Positions 32,285 to 42,635 of a stretch of 42,705 bases of DNA are shown one piece after another; within the stretch, counting starts at the first letter, position 1, and each line of letters opens with the position of its first letter. The notes under the pieces were generated by a model. It saw nothing but the letters and a program-made list of their open reading frames with translations. It had not been told where the DNA came from and searched no databases. Position numbers and translations under genes: made by a program. The DNA lies in NCBI GenBank assembly GCA_010093515.1, contig MU001679.1, forward strand, positions 662,708 to 705,412. The letters are read 5' to 3'. The DNA is from Lineolata rhizophorae. Lineage: Eukaryota; Ascomycota; Dothideomycetes; Lineolatales; Lineolataceae.

Positions 32285-34351
32285 TCACACGGCTCTCTTC
32301 CTCATCCTCTTATTCTCCTGCTGCCTCGAGGCCTTCATAGCCTCTCGTCTCCGCTGCTTCCACGCCCTATTCAGCCTCCCCCTATTCTCCCAAAACCACT
32401 TCTCAAAGTCCGACTTCGGCTTTTCGCCCTCCTTCTCCCCGTCCGGGCCGCTCCCGGCCCGCTCAGCATCCTCCTCCACCTCATCATCCACTTCCCCCTC
32501 CACCATGTCCATATCGAGCTCGTTCGCCTCCTCTCCGCCCTCCAGGGCCTCGGCCTCGTCCTCATCCTCTTCATCGATCGGATCGCTCGAGCCCCGCGCC
32601 CACGGCAGGGAGAACCGCCTCGAAATGGCCGCCGTATCCGGCGTCGGAGCGGCGCTACGCAAGCCCCGCGTCATCATGTCTTGGCGGGAGTACGGCGTCT
32701 GCGGGGGACCGCTCGTGCCATCGGTGCCGGCGACGCTGGCGTCGTCGCTGCCGAAGAAGCTGAAGGAGGTCAAGATGGGCGCGGGAAGCGCGGGACGGCC
32801 GGTCTTGCCGTCGTTGTCGTTGCCGGCGGCGGGTTTTTTGAAGAGGGCTTCGAGCGGGTGGACTTGAGGCGTAGCGGCGGAACCGGGCGCCGGAGAGGTG
32901 GGCGACGGGGCGCTGACTTCGACTGTGGGCTGGGAGGGTAGCGGGCTGGATGTGGCAGGGACGACAGCAGGCTGAGCTGGCGTTGGGGACGAGTGGGCAA
33001 CTTTGTTGCAGTCTGCTCCCTTTCCGGCTTGCTGCTGTTCATCCTCTTCGTCCGCATCCTTATCCTCGTCCCCGTCCTCGTCCCCGTCCTCGTCCTCGCT
33101 GCTTGATAGCTCGCTAGACGAAGCAGTCTCAGAAGTCGGCGATTTCACCATAGTAGCAGCACCGTCGACGGCAGCCTCGACATCCTCAGTCTTAGATTTC
33201 GACTTCCTCTTAGGCCTGTTCGACTTCTTCTCCTCTTCAATGACATTGCCATCAGCATCTACCCATCCCTTCCCTTCCACATACTCCGACACGGGCTTGT
33301 TAGAGTCATCGACCTCGCTACTTTTGAGGAAGCTCGCATGCTTCTTGTGCTTCTTGAACTCATGCACGATGACCTCCTCACCCTTCTTCGATTTCTTCTT
33401 CTTATCCTTCTTATCCTTGTCCTTCCGCTTGCTTCTTGTCTCGATCGCGTCCGACTTATTGGGCGGCACCACCGTCTTGAACAGGATTTCGGGCTTTTCT
33501 GAATACAGCGATGGCTGCTGCTTCTTTTTCCTATCCCTCTTGTCCTTCTCCTCCCTTTTAGTCTCCTTCCTATCCTTCCTCCTCTCCTTCTTCTCCGGCT
33601 CCGTCCAGCCCCTTTTCACCTTCCTCCCGTCCGGCATCTCCACCCCCGGCAGGATCCCCTCCGCCTTCCTCATCTTCTCCTTTTTCTTCTCCTCCCTCAC
33701 CTTCTTTTTCTTCTTCTTCGCCTCCTCCTCGGCGGCCTCGCCCTCGCTCTTCCTCTTCCTCTCCTCCCGCTTCACCTCGTACGTCTCCGGCCGCGCCTCC
33801 TCGACGCGCACCTTGCCCCCTCTAACGATGCTCCCGTTGAGCTTACGCCGCGCGCGCTCCGCTTCCATGCCCGGCAACGTCACGTACCCGTACGCCCTGT
33901 CGGGGAAGGCTCGCAGCGCGTGGAACGAGACGTCGGAGGCTTGGGCGAGGAGCGCAGGCCCGAGGTAGACGGGCAGGAGCTCCGGCGTCAAGGGCGAGAT
34001 GTGTAGCCGGACGGGACGACTGCCGATGCCGCTGTTGGCGGCCGTGGCGTCGCGCGCAGAGGTGGGCGATGCCGCGGTTACGACCGGTGCTTGGATGGCA
34101 GGAGGAGAGCTGCCAGGTGTCGCAGACTTGTGCTGTTCGACGGTGTTCTCGCGCTTGCAAGTAGCAGGTGGGTCGCCGTGTGGTCGAAAGTTTCTCCCAG
34201 CGCCGGTAGCAGTTGGTGAAGAGGATGGCAGCGGAGGCCTTGGGGCAGTTGTTTTAGCACCTTTCGCCTCCTTTTTGTCCCTCCCTGCGCTCCTCGGCTT
34301 GTTTGCGCTGGCTAGACCGGTGTTTACGCCAACCGTAAGCGCCGCCGGCAT
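32285..34351 (-). CDS. RRM-containing Lys/Glu-rich nucleolar-type protein (Nop8/NOL8-like)
   Basis: A single exon of 688 aa from the ATG at 34351. An RRM lies at about residues 114-190: RLHISPLTPELLPVYLG matches RNP2 and the first helix, and DRAYGYVTLPG matches RNP1. After it come extended Lys/Glu/Arg tracts (KKKKKKVREEKKKEKMRK), a short ordered VSEYVEGKGWVDADG element, and an acidic repeat (EDEDGDEDGDEDKDADEEDE). The C-terminal block has PLEALFKKP, ILTSFSFFG and the terminal FEKWFWENRGRLNRAW, then a basic end. RRM first with basic/acidic tracts and this C-terminal motif fits the Nop8/NOL8 group of 60S ribosome-biogenesis factors in the nucleolus; the family call is moderate. The frame stays open upstream of the ATG to a TACTCAG acceptor-like site near 34420, so an extra 5' coding exon is possible. 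Confidence 0.75.
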   Translation of the reverse strand: MPAALTVGVNTGLASANKPRSAGRDKKEAKGAKTTAPRPPLPSSSPTATGAGRNFRPHGDPPATCKRENTVEQHKSATPGSSPPAIQAPVVTAASPTSARDATAANSGIGSRPVRLHISPLTPELLPVYLGPALLAQASDVSFHALRAFPDRAYGYVTLPGMEAERARRKLNGSIVRGGKVRVEEARPETYEVKREERKRKSEGEAAEEEAKKKKKKVREEKKKEKMRKAEGILPGVEMPDGRKVKRGWTEPEKKERRKDRKETKREEKDKRDRKKKQQPSLYSEKPEILFKTVVPPNKSDAIETRSKRKDKDKKDKKKKSKKGEEVIVHEFKKHKKHASFLKSSEVDDSNKPVSEYVEGKGWVDADGNVIEEEKKSNRPKRKSKSKTEDVEAAVDGAATMVKSPTSETASSSELSSSEDEDGDEDGDEDKDADEEDEQQQAGKGADCNKVAHSSPTPAQPAVVPATSSPLPSQPTVEVSAPSPTSPAPGSAATPQVHPLEALFKKPAAGNDNDGKTGRPALPAPILTSFSFFGSDDASVAGTDGTSGPPQTPYSRQDMMTRGLRSAAPTPDTAAISRRFSLPWARGSSDPIDEEDEDEAEALEGGEEANELDMDMVEGEVDDEVEEDAERAGSGPDGEKEGEKPKSDFEKWFWENRGRLNRAWKQRRREAMKASRQQENKRMRKRAV

Positions 34352-35567
34352 TGAATCGGGGAAGGCGTCGGAAGGAAACCGAAAGCTAGGTGCGTGGCAC
34401 GGACCGCACTTAGATTCACTATCTGAGTAAATCAATAACTGGTATTCAAATAGATGTGCAGGGAGAAGACAAAGAATGTTGGTCTTGCCGCTGTGATATA
34501 GCGCTTGCGGACAATTGGGCCTGTGTTTTGGTTAAAAGTGGCGATGGGGCCGAGGAAGGAAGCGGGAGGCCGATGCGCTGGCAGGAAAAGCGGTGGGGCC
34601 GGAAGTTGATCCACACGCGGCGCTTAGACTTACCTCAAGCAATAACCTAGCCGAAGACTCCCCTGCGGTCACGTGCAGGCTTGAATCCGCTAGCTATCAA
34701 ACATCGTCATAGAATTTGAGGATCTTTTTCAATCTTGTCTATGGTTGTCCGTTTTAGTTTCACTGTGACTTCTGGCTCTGTCGCTCACATGCTAGCCTAT
34801 TCCTGTAAAGTACCGGGGCGGGCAGATTGAGCGGCAGACGGACTTGGCAATGGTAGAGATGCTAAACGGGCCGAGGCTTCATATCTTAGAATGTTATTGC
34901 TATCTAAATCAAACTCCATAAAGTTGCAGTTATCACCTGGAAGTAGAAGTTAGATTTGCCAGTGTGATTTTTGCATACCTATCGAAAAAGTTCCAGTACC
35001 ACCAGTAGCTCAAAAAGGTGAGCGATGTGATATTAACGATGCCAGGACAGAGTGGCCTAGTGTGAGCTATCAAGCATAGCTAGTTTCTAGACAGTTTTAA
35101 AAAGGCGTTTATGAGTTAAGAGTTATTGCACAAGAATCACCTGCATCCGAGGTGCAAAGGAAAATAGCTCTGCAAACGCCCGATACAAACACTGAGCTTG
35201 CTGTATTAGAAGCCCCATTTGTCTCTTGCACGATCCCTTCTTCACCTCAGTTGAACTTTCTATTTCGAAAGACCTTGCCGAACATATTCGGCGATGCTCA
35301 ACCTGTATAAACATGGATTTATATCTCCTACCTGTCATGAAGAGGTCGTGGGCTCGCATCGCATGTTGAGGAATATACTCGTTCTCCCGACTCTTCGGCT
35401 ATCCCGGAATTGAGTATACCTTAAGACGACACAGAACAAAGCATATGAACACGTTCAAAGTCTTATTTGAATACAACATTAAGTCCATGAGGACTACACT
35501 CAGCCATCTCTGCCCTACCCTCAACTACGCCCCGCTCGGCTAGCACAGCGACGAAGCCATAGAGGCG
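34352..35567. other. Intergenic region, Nop8-like promoter and F-box gene 3' flank
   Basis: About 1.2 kb without a supported gene. The first 300 bases hold the promoter/leader of the Nop8-like gene. The remainder is AT-rich. A 78-codon minus-strand open stretch at 35123-35359 begins with ATG but has no recognisable feature or neighbouring exon. Confidence 0.5.
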
Positions 35568-37213
35568 TTAATACATGTCGTGGGTGTACCGCTCAATCCA
35601 CTCGAGATCGACATCGCGGTCGAAGGTGCAGACATACACGCCGCTATACCCATCTATGACCACGAACCATTCGTTCGCAAAGATCACATCCTCGTCCGGG
35701 AATCCAAGCTGATCGAAAGGGGCTATCCCACCTATGGGAATGCCCTTCCAGATATCGAAGAGCTCCTCGTAGTGCCACTGGAAACCTCCGCTAAGGATGT
35801 CATCTTGGCCGTCGGTAAACTCGGCCCATGCTAAATACCCGAGTGGGGCAGTGTACGGGGGTGTGCTTAGTATAGCCCATGTGCCATCGTTGTCGGTTTG
35901 GACGACTTTATAGGGAATGACCCTCCTTTGTTCCGGATTGTCTAGGGGACGGTGATTTACGGCAGTGCGTCTGGAACCATCTTTGTCGGGCTTATAGTTC
36001 GTAAAGGTGTTGTGTGAGGTCGGTGCCGACACTCGCTCACCTCTCAGAGAGTAGGTAACAGCGCCGACGAAATGATCCAAATTTTCAGGATGCTCGCTTA
36101 AATAAGTATGGGATGGGAGGCGGCCTGGTGCATAGTAACCGAAGAGGGTGACATGCTCTTGGTCCGCACGGACGAACAGTCCGGTCAGAATGAGCTCGAA
36201 TCTAAAAGATAGTCAGCAATTGGAAAATTTAATGCATGCGGACAAAACGTACGTCTGAGTAATGAACTCGAAATCTTGCGGGCTTCCTGGTGGGCACATC
36301 CGGCGTCTCTTCGGTTCCAAAACTGCTTCTGGGCAAAATTGAAGCGTGGCTCCTGTTCCGAAGTGAAAAGAGGTGACAGACATGCCATCCTTTAACATGG
36401 CCAGAATGGCAACCACCTTTCCACGAACAACACTACTGCGTACATTGTGGTTCGCGGCAAGACTGAATGTCTTCCGGTCGCGGGTCTGAAGGTTCCAGAC
36501 GTGGAAATGCCTATAGGGTCTTCAAGTAAGTAGCCTTTATGTATTCCGTAAGTGAAGATTGTTACTCAGGGTATCCACCTAGTAGCAGTGCTCGCGACCA
36601 TGAGTTCGTCTCCGAGCAATAAGTTCTCTACCTTGTGGTGACCCGGAACGCGCACGGTGAAGGCTTCGTTCTTCTTTCGTAGGAACATGACGCTTATACG
36701 AGTACGATCGTCCCAGACAAACGCCAGCATATCGCTGTGTGCCGTACAACGGGGCCTCTCGAACTCTCTGAGAATGATCGAATCGCTGCATGGCCTGAGC
36801 TCCTGAAATCGCTTGATGTGATCCATCTTGAGCTCAGCAATGGCGTACGTATTGGCTCCTTGATCGGCGGCGAGAGCTGCTTCCCCAAGCAGCGGCGGGT
36901 CTTTTAGAGAAAACCAGCGGCGAAAAAAAGGGCGCAGGTATTCTGGATGTCTGAAGACCGCCAGCCAACGGCGTGACACCTATGAGGATGTAAAAACGCA
37001 GCCACGGACGACATGGAATATCCAGGACAACACTATACCATCTGAGCCCTACAAATATCTTTAGGACTTAGGAACATGATGATGCGGGAGAGCACATCGT
37101 CAGGTAAACGTGCCTTATCGGCAAGAGGGTCAGACTGCAGGGTCTTGGATTCGAGGATGTGCTTTAAGATCCGAATGTCGTCCGTGTCAAGTCCCTCCAC
37201 AAACCTATGTAGC
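35568..37213 (-). CDS. F-box protein, 5' exon not located
   Basis: Four exons on the minus strand join in frame: 37213-37039, 36979-36579, 36510-36253 and 36201-35568. Introns are 59, 68 and 51 nt; donors are GTATAG, GTGGAT and GTACGT, and acceptors ATAG, ATAG and TTTAG. Together they encode about 489 residues. The first exon shown carries an F-box (LPDDVLSRIIMFLSPKDI), completed across the junction as AQMVSRRWLAVF. F-box proteins bind Skp1 and present substrates to SCF ubiquitin ligases. The rest looks like beta-rich repeats with alternating W and hydrophobic residues (HFHVWNLQTRDRKTFSL, WFVVIDGYSGVYVCTF), as in fungal F-box proteins with a degenerate propeller. The frame runs into a stop upstream of 37213 without an ATG, and a CATTGCAG acceptor sits exactly there, so at least one 5' exon leaving two bases is missing from this model. 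Skp1 binding is inferred. Confidence 0.75.
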
Positions 37214-38755
37214 CTGCAATGTGTAGAACAGCATCAGTCACGCGAACAGTTATGCTGAGCAGGGTGACAATAGTGCATCTGGGTGGCAACAAGCGCCTAG
37301 CACGCACAAGTACTATGTAGGCACATATGCCGTGGTGCTAAACACGTCGGCATACGTAGCACACGAACGGGCGTCAATCGCCAAGGAGCCCAACCAACAC
37401 GGCCTAGCAATGTGGGGACGGGGGCCAACCGGCAACTCCGCAGAAAAGCTTAAAAGCTTACCCGGGAAGTTAAATGCCGTGAACGGGGCAGTGATGATTG
37501 TAGGCGTAATATGTACACGGACACATACCATTCAGAGCGGTCAGTACTACTTCCGATGCGAGCAACAAGCGTCTGGTCGCCTTGGTCGCGATCGGTGGCC
37601 TGGCTCGCCATGTCTAGCGACCGGCCGGCAGACAAGCAGGGACGGGAGGCAAAGGGCGAGAACGGCCGCGGCAAGTTTCGTGCGAGGAAGTGTAGCAGGT
37701 GAAGGCCAAAGACAAGCGGAGTGGATATTATCGTCTGCTAAGGCAGGGAACTGCCGAAGGCGTACTCCGTAGGGTGGTTGGCGGGATGCTTGGGAGGGGA
37801 TGCAGGACGGCAGAAAAGCTGAGACGAGCGAGGGCAGAAAAGGCTGGGGGCCTGCGGGCCCGGGCGGGCCGGGCAAGGCAGCAGCGGCCCCGGGGCGGAT
37901 GCGAGCTTCACGCTTTCCTCGCTCCTTCCACCCGGGCTTCGGCCGTGTCGAAGGCGGCTTCTACGGCGAATAGCTCGGTCGCACCTGCGACTTCTCGCAG
38001 CGCGCATGGGGTTTAGGGGAGCAATCTTGCTGAAACGGACCGTGTGGAAGGAAGCGGGCGGCTGGCGGAAGGCTGCTTGCTCCAAGGGGAAAGCGCCACT
38101 GCCGCAAGGGCGCCAGGGGGGGGGTGTGGGGGGAAGGAGGCTCGGGAAGGGGGGGGTCTGGCAACTTCCTCCTCCCGAGTACGCCCTCCCGTCACATGCC
38201 CCGGCCGGAGCACTCCGTCCCACTTCGGTGTCTTGGGGGGGCCTATGCATTGTGTCCTCCGCAGCGGACAGGCTTCCGAGCCGTCAACCACCTCTGCGCG
38301 GCACGCAACGCTCGCTTCGTGGCAAGTAGCGCGCCGAAATGAAGGCATATGGAGAGACGGGGAAAAGGCAGCCGGCGCGACTGGTCGCAGCGGGGGAGCC
38401 GCGCCAAGAAGCAGGCCTGCAGGCGGAGACGGCGCGCGGGCGCCCCTGCACCCCCGGTCCGCCCGGGGCCCCTCGGCCTGCTTTGCCGGGCGCTTGGAAG
38501 AAAAAGGGCGGTCACTGCGCCCTCCTGGCCGGGCAGAAGCGGGGAGCCTGGCCGCTTTGCGACTCTCGCGGTCTGGAGGCTGCAGACAGGCCCTTTTCGG
38601 CGTCGTCCATGTGCTTCCCCACCCCAGACTGGTTCGTCGCCAGGTTTGAGGCAAAAGTTAGTTTTCTGTTATGGGCATCCTTCTCGGCAATAGGGGGGGC
38701 AGAGCCGGCGGCACCGTTGGGCTGTTGGCTCCTGCTGTAGGGAAATGCGCCCCCC

Positions 38756-38811
38756 TTTCTTTATTTTATTTTATTATTTTATCTTATTTTATTTCAATTT
38801 TACTTCTCTGG
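38756..38811. repeat. TTTTA-type low-complexity tract
   Basis: A 56-base tract of T runs broken by single A/C (TTTATTTTATTTTATTATTT and on), bounded abruptly by GC-rich sequence on both sides. On the minus strand it reads as a TAAAA-rich tail. Confidence 0.8.
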
Positions 38812-39203
38812 TTTTAGCTTTCTGCGCTGTGCAGCGTGTGGGTGGTGCAGCGGGCGTGGAAGCCGCTCTCTCCTGAGCTCGCCTGGCTTTATGAAGGAAC
38901 ATTGCTTTGCCCTATCACGGCTCGCGAGCGGCGGATGGCTTGGCTGGGGCCCGAACGGCTCCCAGTTGAAGGTCGCCCGTCGGAGGCGCCCGCTGGAGGC
39001 GCCCGCTAATTGTGCCAATCTGGCGCGCTGTCGACAACGGCACAGTCCGCGCGGAGACGCGGTTCCCTGAAGAAATCGCCATTGCGCCATCTGCGGTCGC
39101 TGGCTCGCTCGCGATCCGCCCCGATCGCCCGCCGCCGCCGCACAGCGCGCCCGTGGCCCCGCGCCCGCCGCCGGCCGGGGGAGCCCAGCCCGTGGCCGCC
39201 GCC

Positions 39204-39269
39204 GACACCCCCCTTGGCCGCCGCCGACACCCCCCTTGGCCGCCGCCGACACCCCCCTTGGCCGCCGCC
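39204..39269 (+). repeat. 22-bp tandem repeat, three copies
   Basis: GACACCCCCCTTGG plus CCGCCGCC repeats with starts at 39204, 39226 and 39248; the copies are identical until the third runs out. It lies in the GC-rich upstream region of the Sfl1-like gene. Confidence 0.85.
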
Positions 39270-39945
39270 CCGCGACAAGTGACCTTCCCTTCTCCGTGCC
39301 GCAACCGCCGCCGCCGCCGCCCGCCTAACGCGCTGCCCGCCGCCGTCTTGCTTCTCCTTTCCTCTCCCCTTCCCCTCCATCTTCTCGTCCTCGTCGCCGT
39401 CCCCACTCCGATCTCGTCGCTCTCCGCGCGCATCCCGCGAGCGTGCGAAGCGCGAACACGGCAAGCCGCCTGAACGCGCGCAAGCTCCCGCTCCCTGGCC
39501 ATCCTCCACCGGCCGCTCGCCCGCCCCCGATCTCCCGCGCCGCAGCTTTGGACGGGCGGGGGTTTGCAAGCTCCCGTTCGCTTGCTGACTGGGCCATTTG
39601 ACCCGGCTGCCGCCCGCCGCCCGCCCACCGCCCACACCCACGCGGCCGTCCGCGCCTGCGTCCCTGTGCGCGCGCGCGCGGGCCTCCCGACTAAACCCAC
39701 ATCCTCGGGCCGTCCTCCCTTTCTCTCCCCTCTCCACAACGCACATCTCCCGCCGCCCGGCGCAAAACCCTCCTTGGCTCCTCGCGCGCGCGCTACCCCG
39801 ATCGGCCGACCTTCCCGCTTCCTCGACCTCTCCGGCCTTTGCCATCGTCTGTGCCGTCGCCCTCTTGCCTCGCTTCTCTCGCTCCTCGAGCCTCCGCGCG
39901 CAGCCGCCGCCCTGTCTGCCCTACCCATCCAGCTTCCCCACTGGC

Positions 39946-40002
39946 ATGCGGGCGACAGGAGGTGCTGCCACCACTCTCGCCACTAGCCTTACGATGACCT
40001 AG
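39946..40002 (+). promoter_or_regulatory. Possible uORF upstream of the Sfl1-like gene
   Basis: ATG at 39946 opens an 18-codon frame (starting MRATGGAATT) ending in TAG at 40000-40002, with a second in-frame ATG at 39994. No other ATG lies between it and the main start at 40290. It counts as a uORF only if transcription starts upstream, which the long CT-rich leader suggests but does not prove. Confidence 0.35.
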
Positions 40003-40289
40003 CTTAACCACGGCCGAGAGTCCCGGTGCGCTGATATATTTTTAATCGAACACCTTCAATTGAACGCAGATAGAAGACGGAAGCGCCCCTCTAAGCCGGA
40101 CGAAAAGGGAGGGATCGCAAGTGGGCGTTTCTTTTTTGCGCCTTTTTTGGGGTCGTTCGCCGACGCCTTTCGGTGCACTCGCGCTTCTTCTGCCCCGAGT
40201 CTGACGCCGGACCGCCCTCCCGCCTCGATCCGACGACCGTTCCCCTCTTCCATTGGCACCTCCGCGCCCTCTCATCCGTCGCGCGCGAT

Positions 40290-42456
40290 ATGGCGTCCAC
40301 GGCCGAGTCCATGCGCCGGAGCCCGTTCGCCGCCGACCACCACGCTACGAGCATGCACCACAAGAGCATCCCCATCCTTCCGTCCTCCAACGGCCCTGCC
40401 AACAGTCCCGGGCACACTCCTAGCGACCCGATGGACGTTACGCCCACTAATCCGACCGGCCCTATGGGTCCGCCGGCGGGGACAAATCAGTCCAACGCGA
40501 GTGGAGAACAGCAAGCGGGGAACGGCCAGCACGTTCAGCAGCAGAACGGTAAGAGCGAGTCGGAACAGCATCAACACCAGCACCCGACCACGAATGGCAA
40601 CTCCGGCCCGGCGATAGGAGCTGCCGCCGCTGCCCAGCAGCCCAAAGTGGTTCAAACGGCATTTATCCATAAACTCTACAAGTACGTTGCCCGCTCGCGC
40701 ATCCGTTTGCGTCATCCAGAGCTTCGTCTGACTGTCGTCACAGCATGCTCGAGGACCAGAGCATCCAGCACCTAATTTCCTGGTCGAGTACGAACGAAAG
40801 CTTTGTTATGTCACCATCTACGGAATTCTCGAAAGTTTTATCGTATGGCTCACCTAGCATGTCCTCGCCCTCGGACGCATAATAACTTTCTGCAGATCAT
40901 ATTTCAAACACACCAACATTTCCTCGTTTGTCCGTCAGCTTAACATGTACGGATTCCACAAAGGTGCGTGTTACTCTACGGCAATGGTGTAACCCGCAGA
41001 GCGCTGACATCCTCGAAGTGAGCGACGTCTTCCACACCGGGTCGCCAGACTCGCCACTCTGGGAGTTCAAGCACGGCAACGGGAACTTTAAGAGAGGCGA
41101 CCTTGTGGGCCTGCGGGAGATCAAGCGGCGAGCGTCGCGACACGTTCTCACCCACAGGGACTCTTTCTCCACGGGACCGAAAGCGTCTGGTGGTCAACCT
41201 GGTACCCCGGTCGAGCCTATGCCCGATCCGGTAGAGTCTCGTTTCAGCGCCCTGGAGCACAATCTCTACGAGGTGTACTCGCGATTAGCGCGCGCCGAGG
41301 ACAGCTACGCTTATCTGAATTCTAAATGCCAATATTTGACCGATGGCATTACGAGGGCCCATCAGGTGGGTCTTCAGTCCCCTTCTTCTCCCCCTTTTCC
41401 AATTTTGGTAGGGTTGCGTTAGGTTGCTCACTCACGTGGCTCTTCAGTGGAACGTCGAGATGGCCAAAATCATCACGGCCATGGTACCGGACGCGGACAA
41501 TCCCATCGCCAGAGATAGTAAGCACGGCCCGTAACCCAGTGCCGCGGGTCTCGCAACCGTTCCCACTGACATGGATCCCGTGAATGTAGTCGCCGCCATG
41601 CAGCGCGACATGGCGCGCCACATCGAGGCGATGCGCTCCTACGACGACCCGCAAGAGCCCCTCCCCTCGGCCCGCCAGCCCTACTTCGCCAACCTCCACA
41701 ACGACACGACGCCGCTGTCGCCGCGCCAGATGGCCCAAGACACCGACTCGCGCCGCCCTTCGCTCGGCAGCAACAGCCTGCGCGGCACCGCCGCCGCTGC
41801 CGCCGCCGCCGCCGCTGCCGGCTCCTCTTCCCTCCGCCCGCCCCAGGCGCCCGCCTCCCTCGCCATCTCCCCGCGCCGCTACGGCTCCATCGGCGCCGGG
41901 TCCTCGTACTCGCCCTCGTCAGCGCGCAACCCGGTGCCGCCCCCTCCCCCGCCTCCGCCCGTGATGCCCCACCCGCTCTCGACCGCTTCCTCCCCGCCCA
42001 CCAACCTACCACGGCGCCACACCTCGGCCGACATCCGGCTGCACGGCTGGCAAGGCGCGCCTCCGCCCCCGCCACCGCCTCCGCCCCCTCCACACCCCGC
42101 AGCCGCCGCCGCTGCTGCCGCCGCCGGCCACTCACCCTACGCCTCGGGCCAGAACTCCACCCAGTGGCCCTCCAGCCCCCACCGCGCCCCCGTCGACCCC
42201 GCCGACCTCCAGATCCGCAACGCCCTCGCCCAGTACGAGCTCCCGCGCGGGCCGTCGAGCAGCCGCTCGCGGCAGGCGACGCCGCCGGCGCCGGACGCGC
42301 CGGCGGGGGCGCCGGACAGCGGCGGCGGCGGCCCCGGCGGCAGTGGAGGTCCCGGCGGCGGGGCGGGCGGGATGGGCGCGCCGGGAGGGGGCGCGCCCGG
42401 GTGGTCGCTCCCGGCGCCGCGGTTCCCGCAGTTCAAGACGAGTTTGTTCGGGGAGA

Positions 42457-42492
<36 letters not shown>

Positions 42493-42635
42493 CGGGCGGG
42501 GCCAGCTCGATGCCGCCGACGAGACGGTCCAGCATGGCGAGCAACGTGCATTCGTTGCTGAATCCGGCGGAGACGGCGGAGAGGGAGGACGAGGACGGGC
42601 CGCCGGATGAGAGGAAGAGGAAGAGGTTGGGGTGA
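40290..42635 (+). CDS. sfl1: HSF-type transcription factor, Sfl1-like
   Basis: Six exons: 40290-40681, 40744-40842, 40896-40963, 41019-41365, 41448-41517 and 41590-42635. Introns are 62, 53, 55, 82 and 72 nt with donors GTACGT, GTATGG, GTGCGT, GTGGGT and GTAAGC. The product is 673 aa. After a Gln/Pro/Asn-rich N-terminus (to about 117), the heat-shock-factor DNA-binding domain spans about 120-225: FIHKLYNMLEDQSIQHLISW, SYFKHTNISSFVRQLNMYGF (the recognition helix), and SPLWEFKHGNGNFKRGD. A coiled-coil-like segment follows (VESRFSALEHNLYEVYSRL). The last 340 residues are low complexity with poly-Ala, poly-Pro and poly-Gly tracts. The domain spacing and RREIKRRAS-type end fit the Sfl1 branch, which represses flocculation/filamentation genes in yeasts and affects thermotolerance in some filamentous fungi, rather than classical Hsf1. 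The ATG at 40290 is the first of the frame; an upstream GTG is ignored. The stop is inside the window. Confidence 0.93.

Larger units (their letters stand above)
37214..40289. other. GC-rich gene-free region between the F-box and Sfl1-like genes
   Basis: About 3 kb between divergent genes. It should hold the missing F-box exon and promoter near 37214-37600 and the Sfl1-like promoter with a long CT/GC-rich leader from about 39000. In between are G-runs at 38116-38156, a TTTTA-type tract at 38756-38811, a duplicated 13-mer (GGAGGCGCCCGCT) at 38982-39007 and a 22-bp tandem repeat at 39204-39269. Open frames here occur in all phases and reflect base composition. Confidence 0.5.

Noticed and set aside
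33003-33968. 321-codon Ser/Phe-rich open frame on the plus strand
   Set aside because: It is the antisense of the Lys/Glu codons of the Nop8-like gene (AAG/GAG read as CTT/CTC); no independent start or family.
35123-35359. 78-codon minus-strand open stretch
   Set aside because: No motif, no partner exon and AT-rich surroundings; chance is likely.
37462-37531. First exon of the F-box gene (ATG at 37531, GTAAGC donor)
   Set aside because: It leaves one base where the next exon needs two, so the frame fails.
38013-38654. Open frames of about 200 codons on both strands in the GC-rich upstream region
   Set aside because: Both strands are open at once, composition is Gly/Arg/Pro/Ala, and there is no splice or family support.
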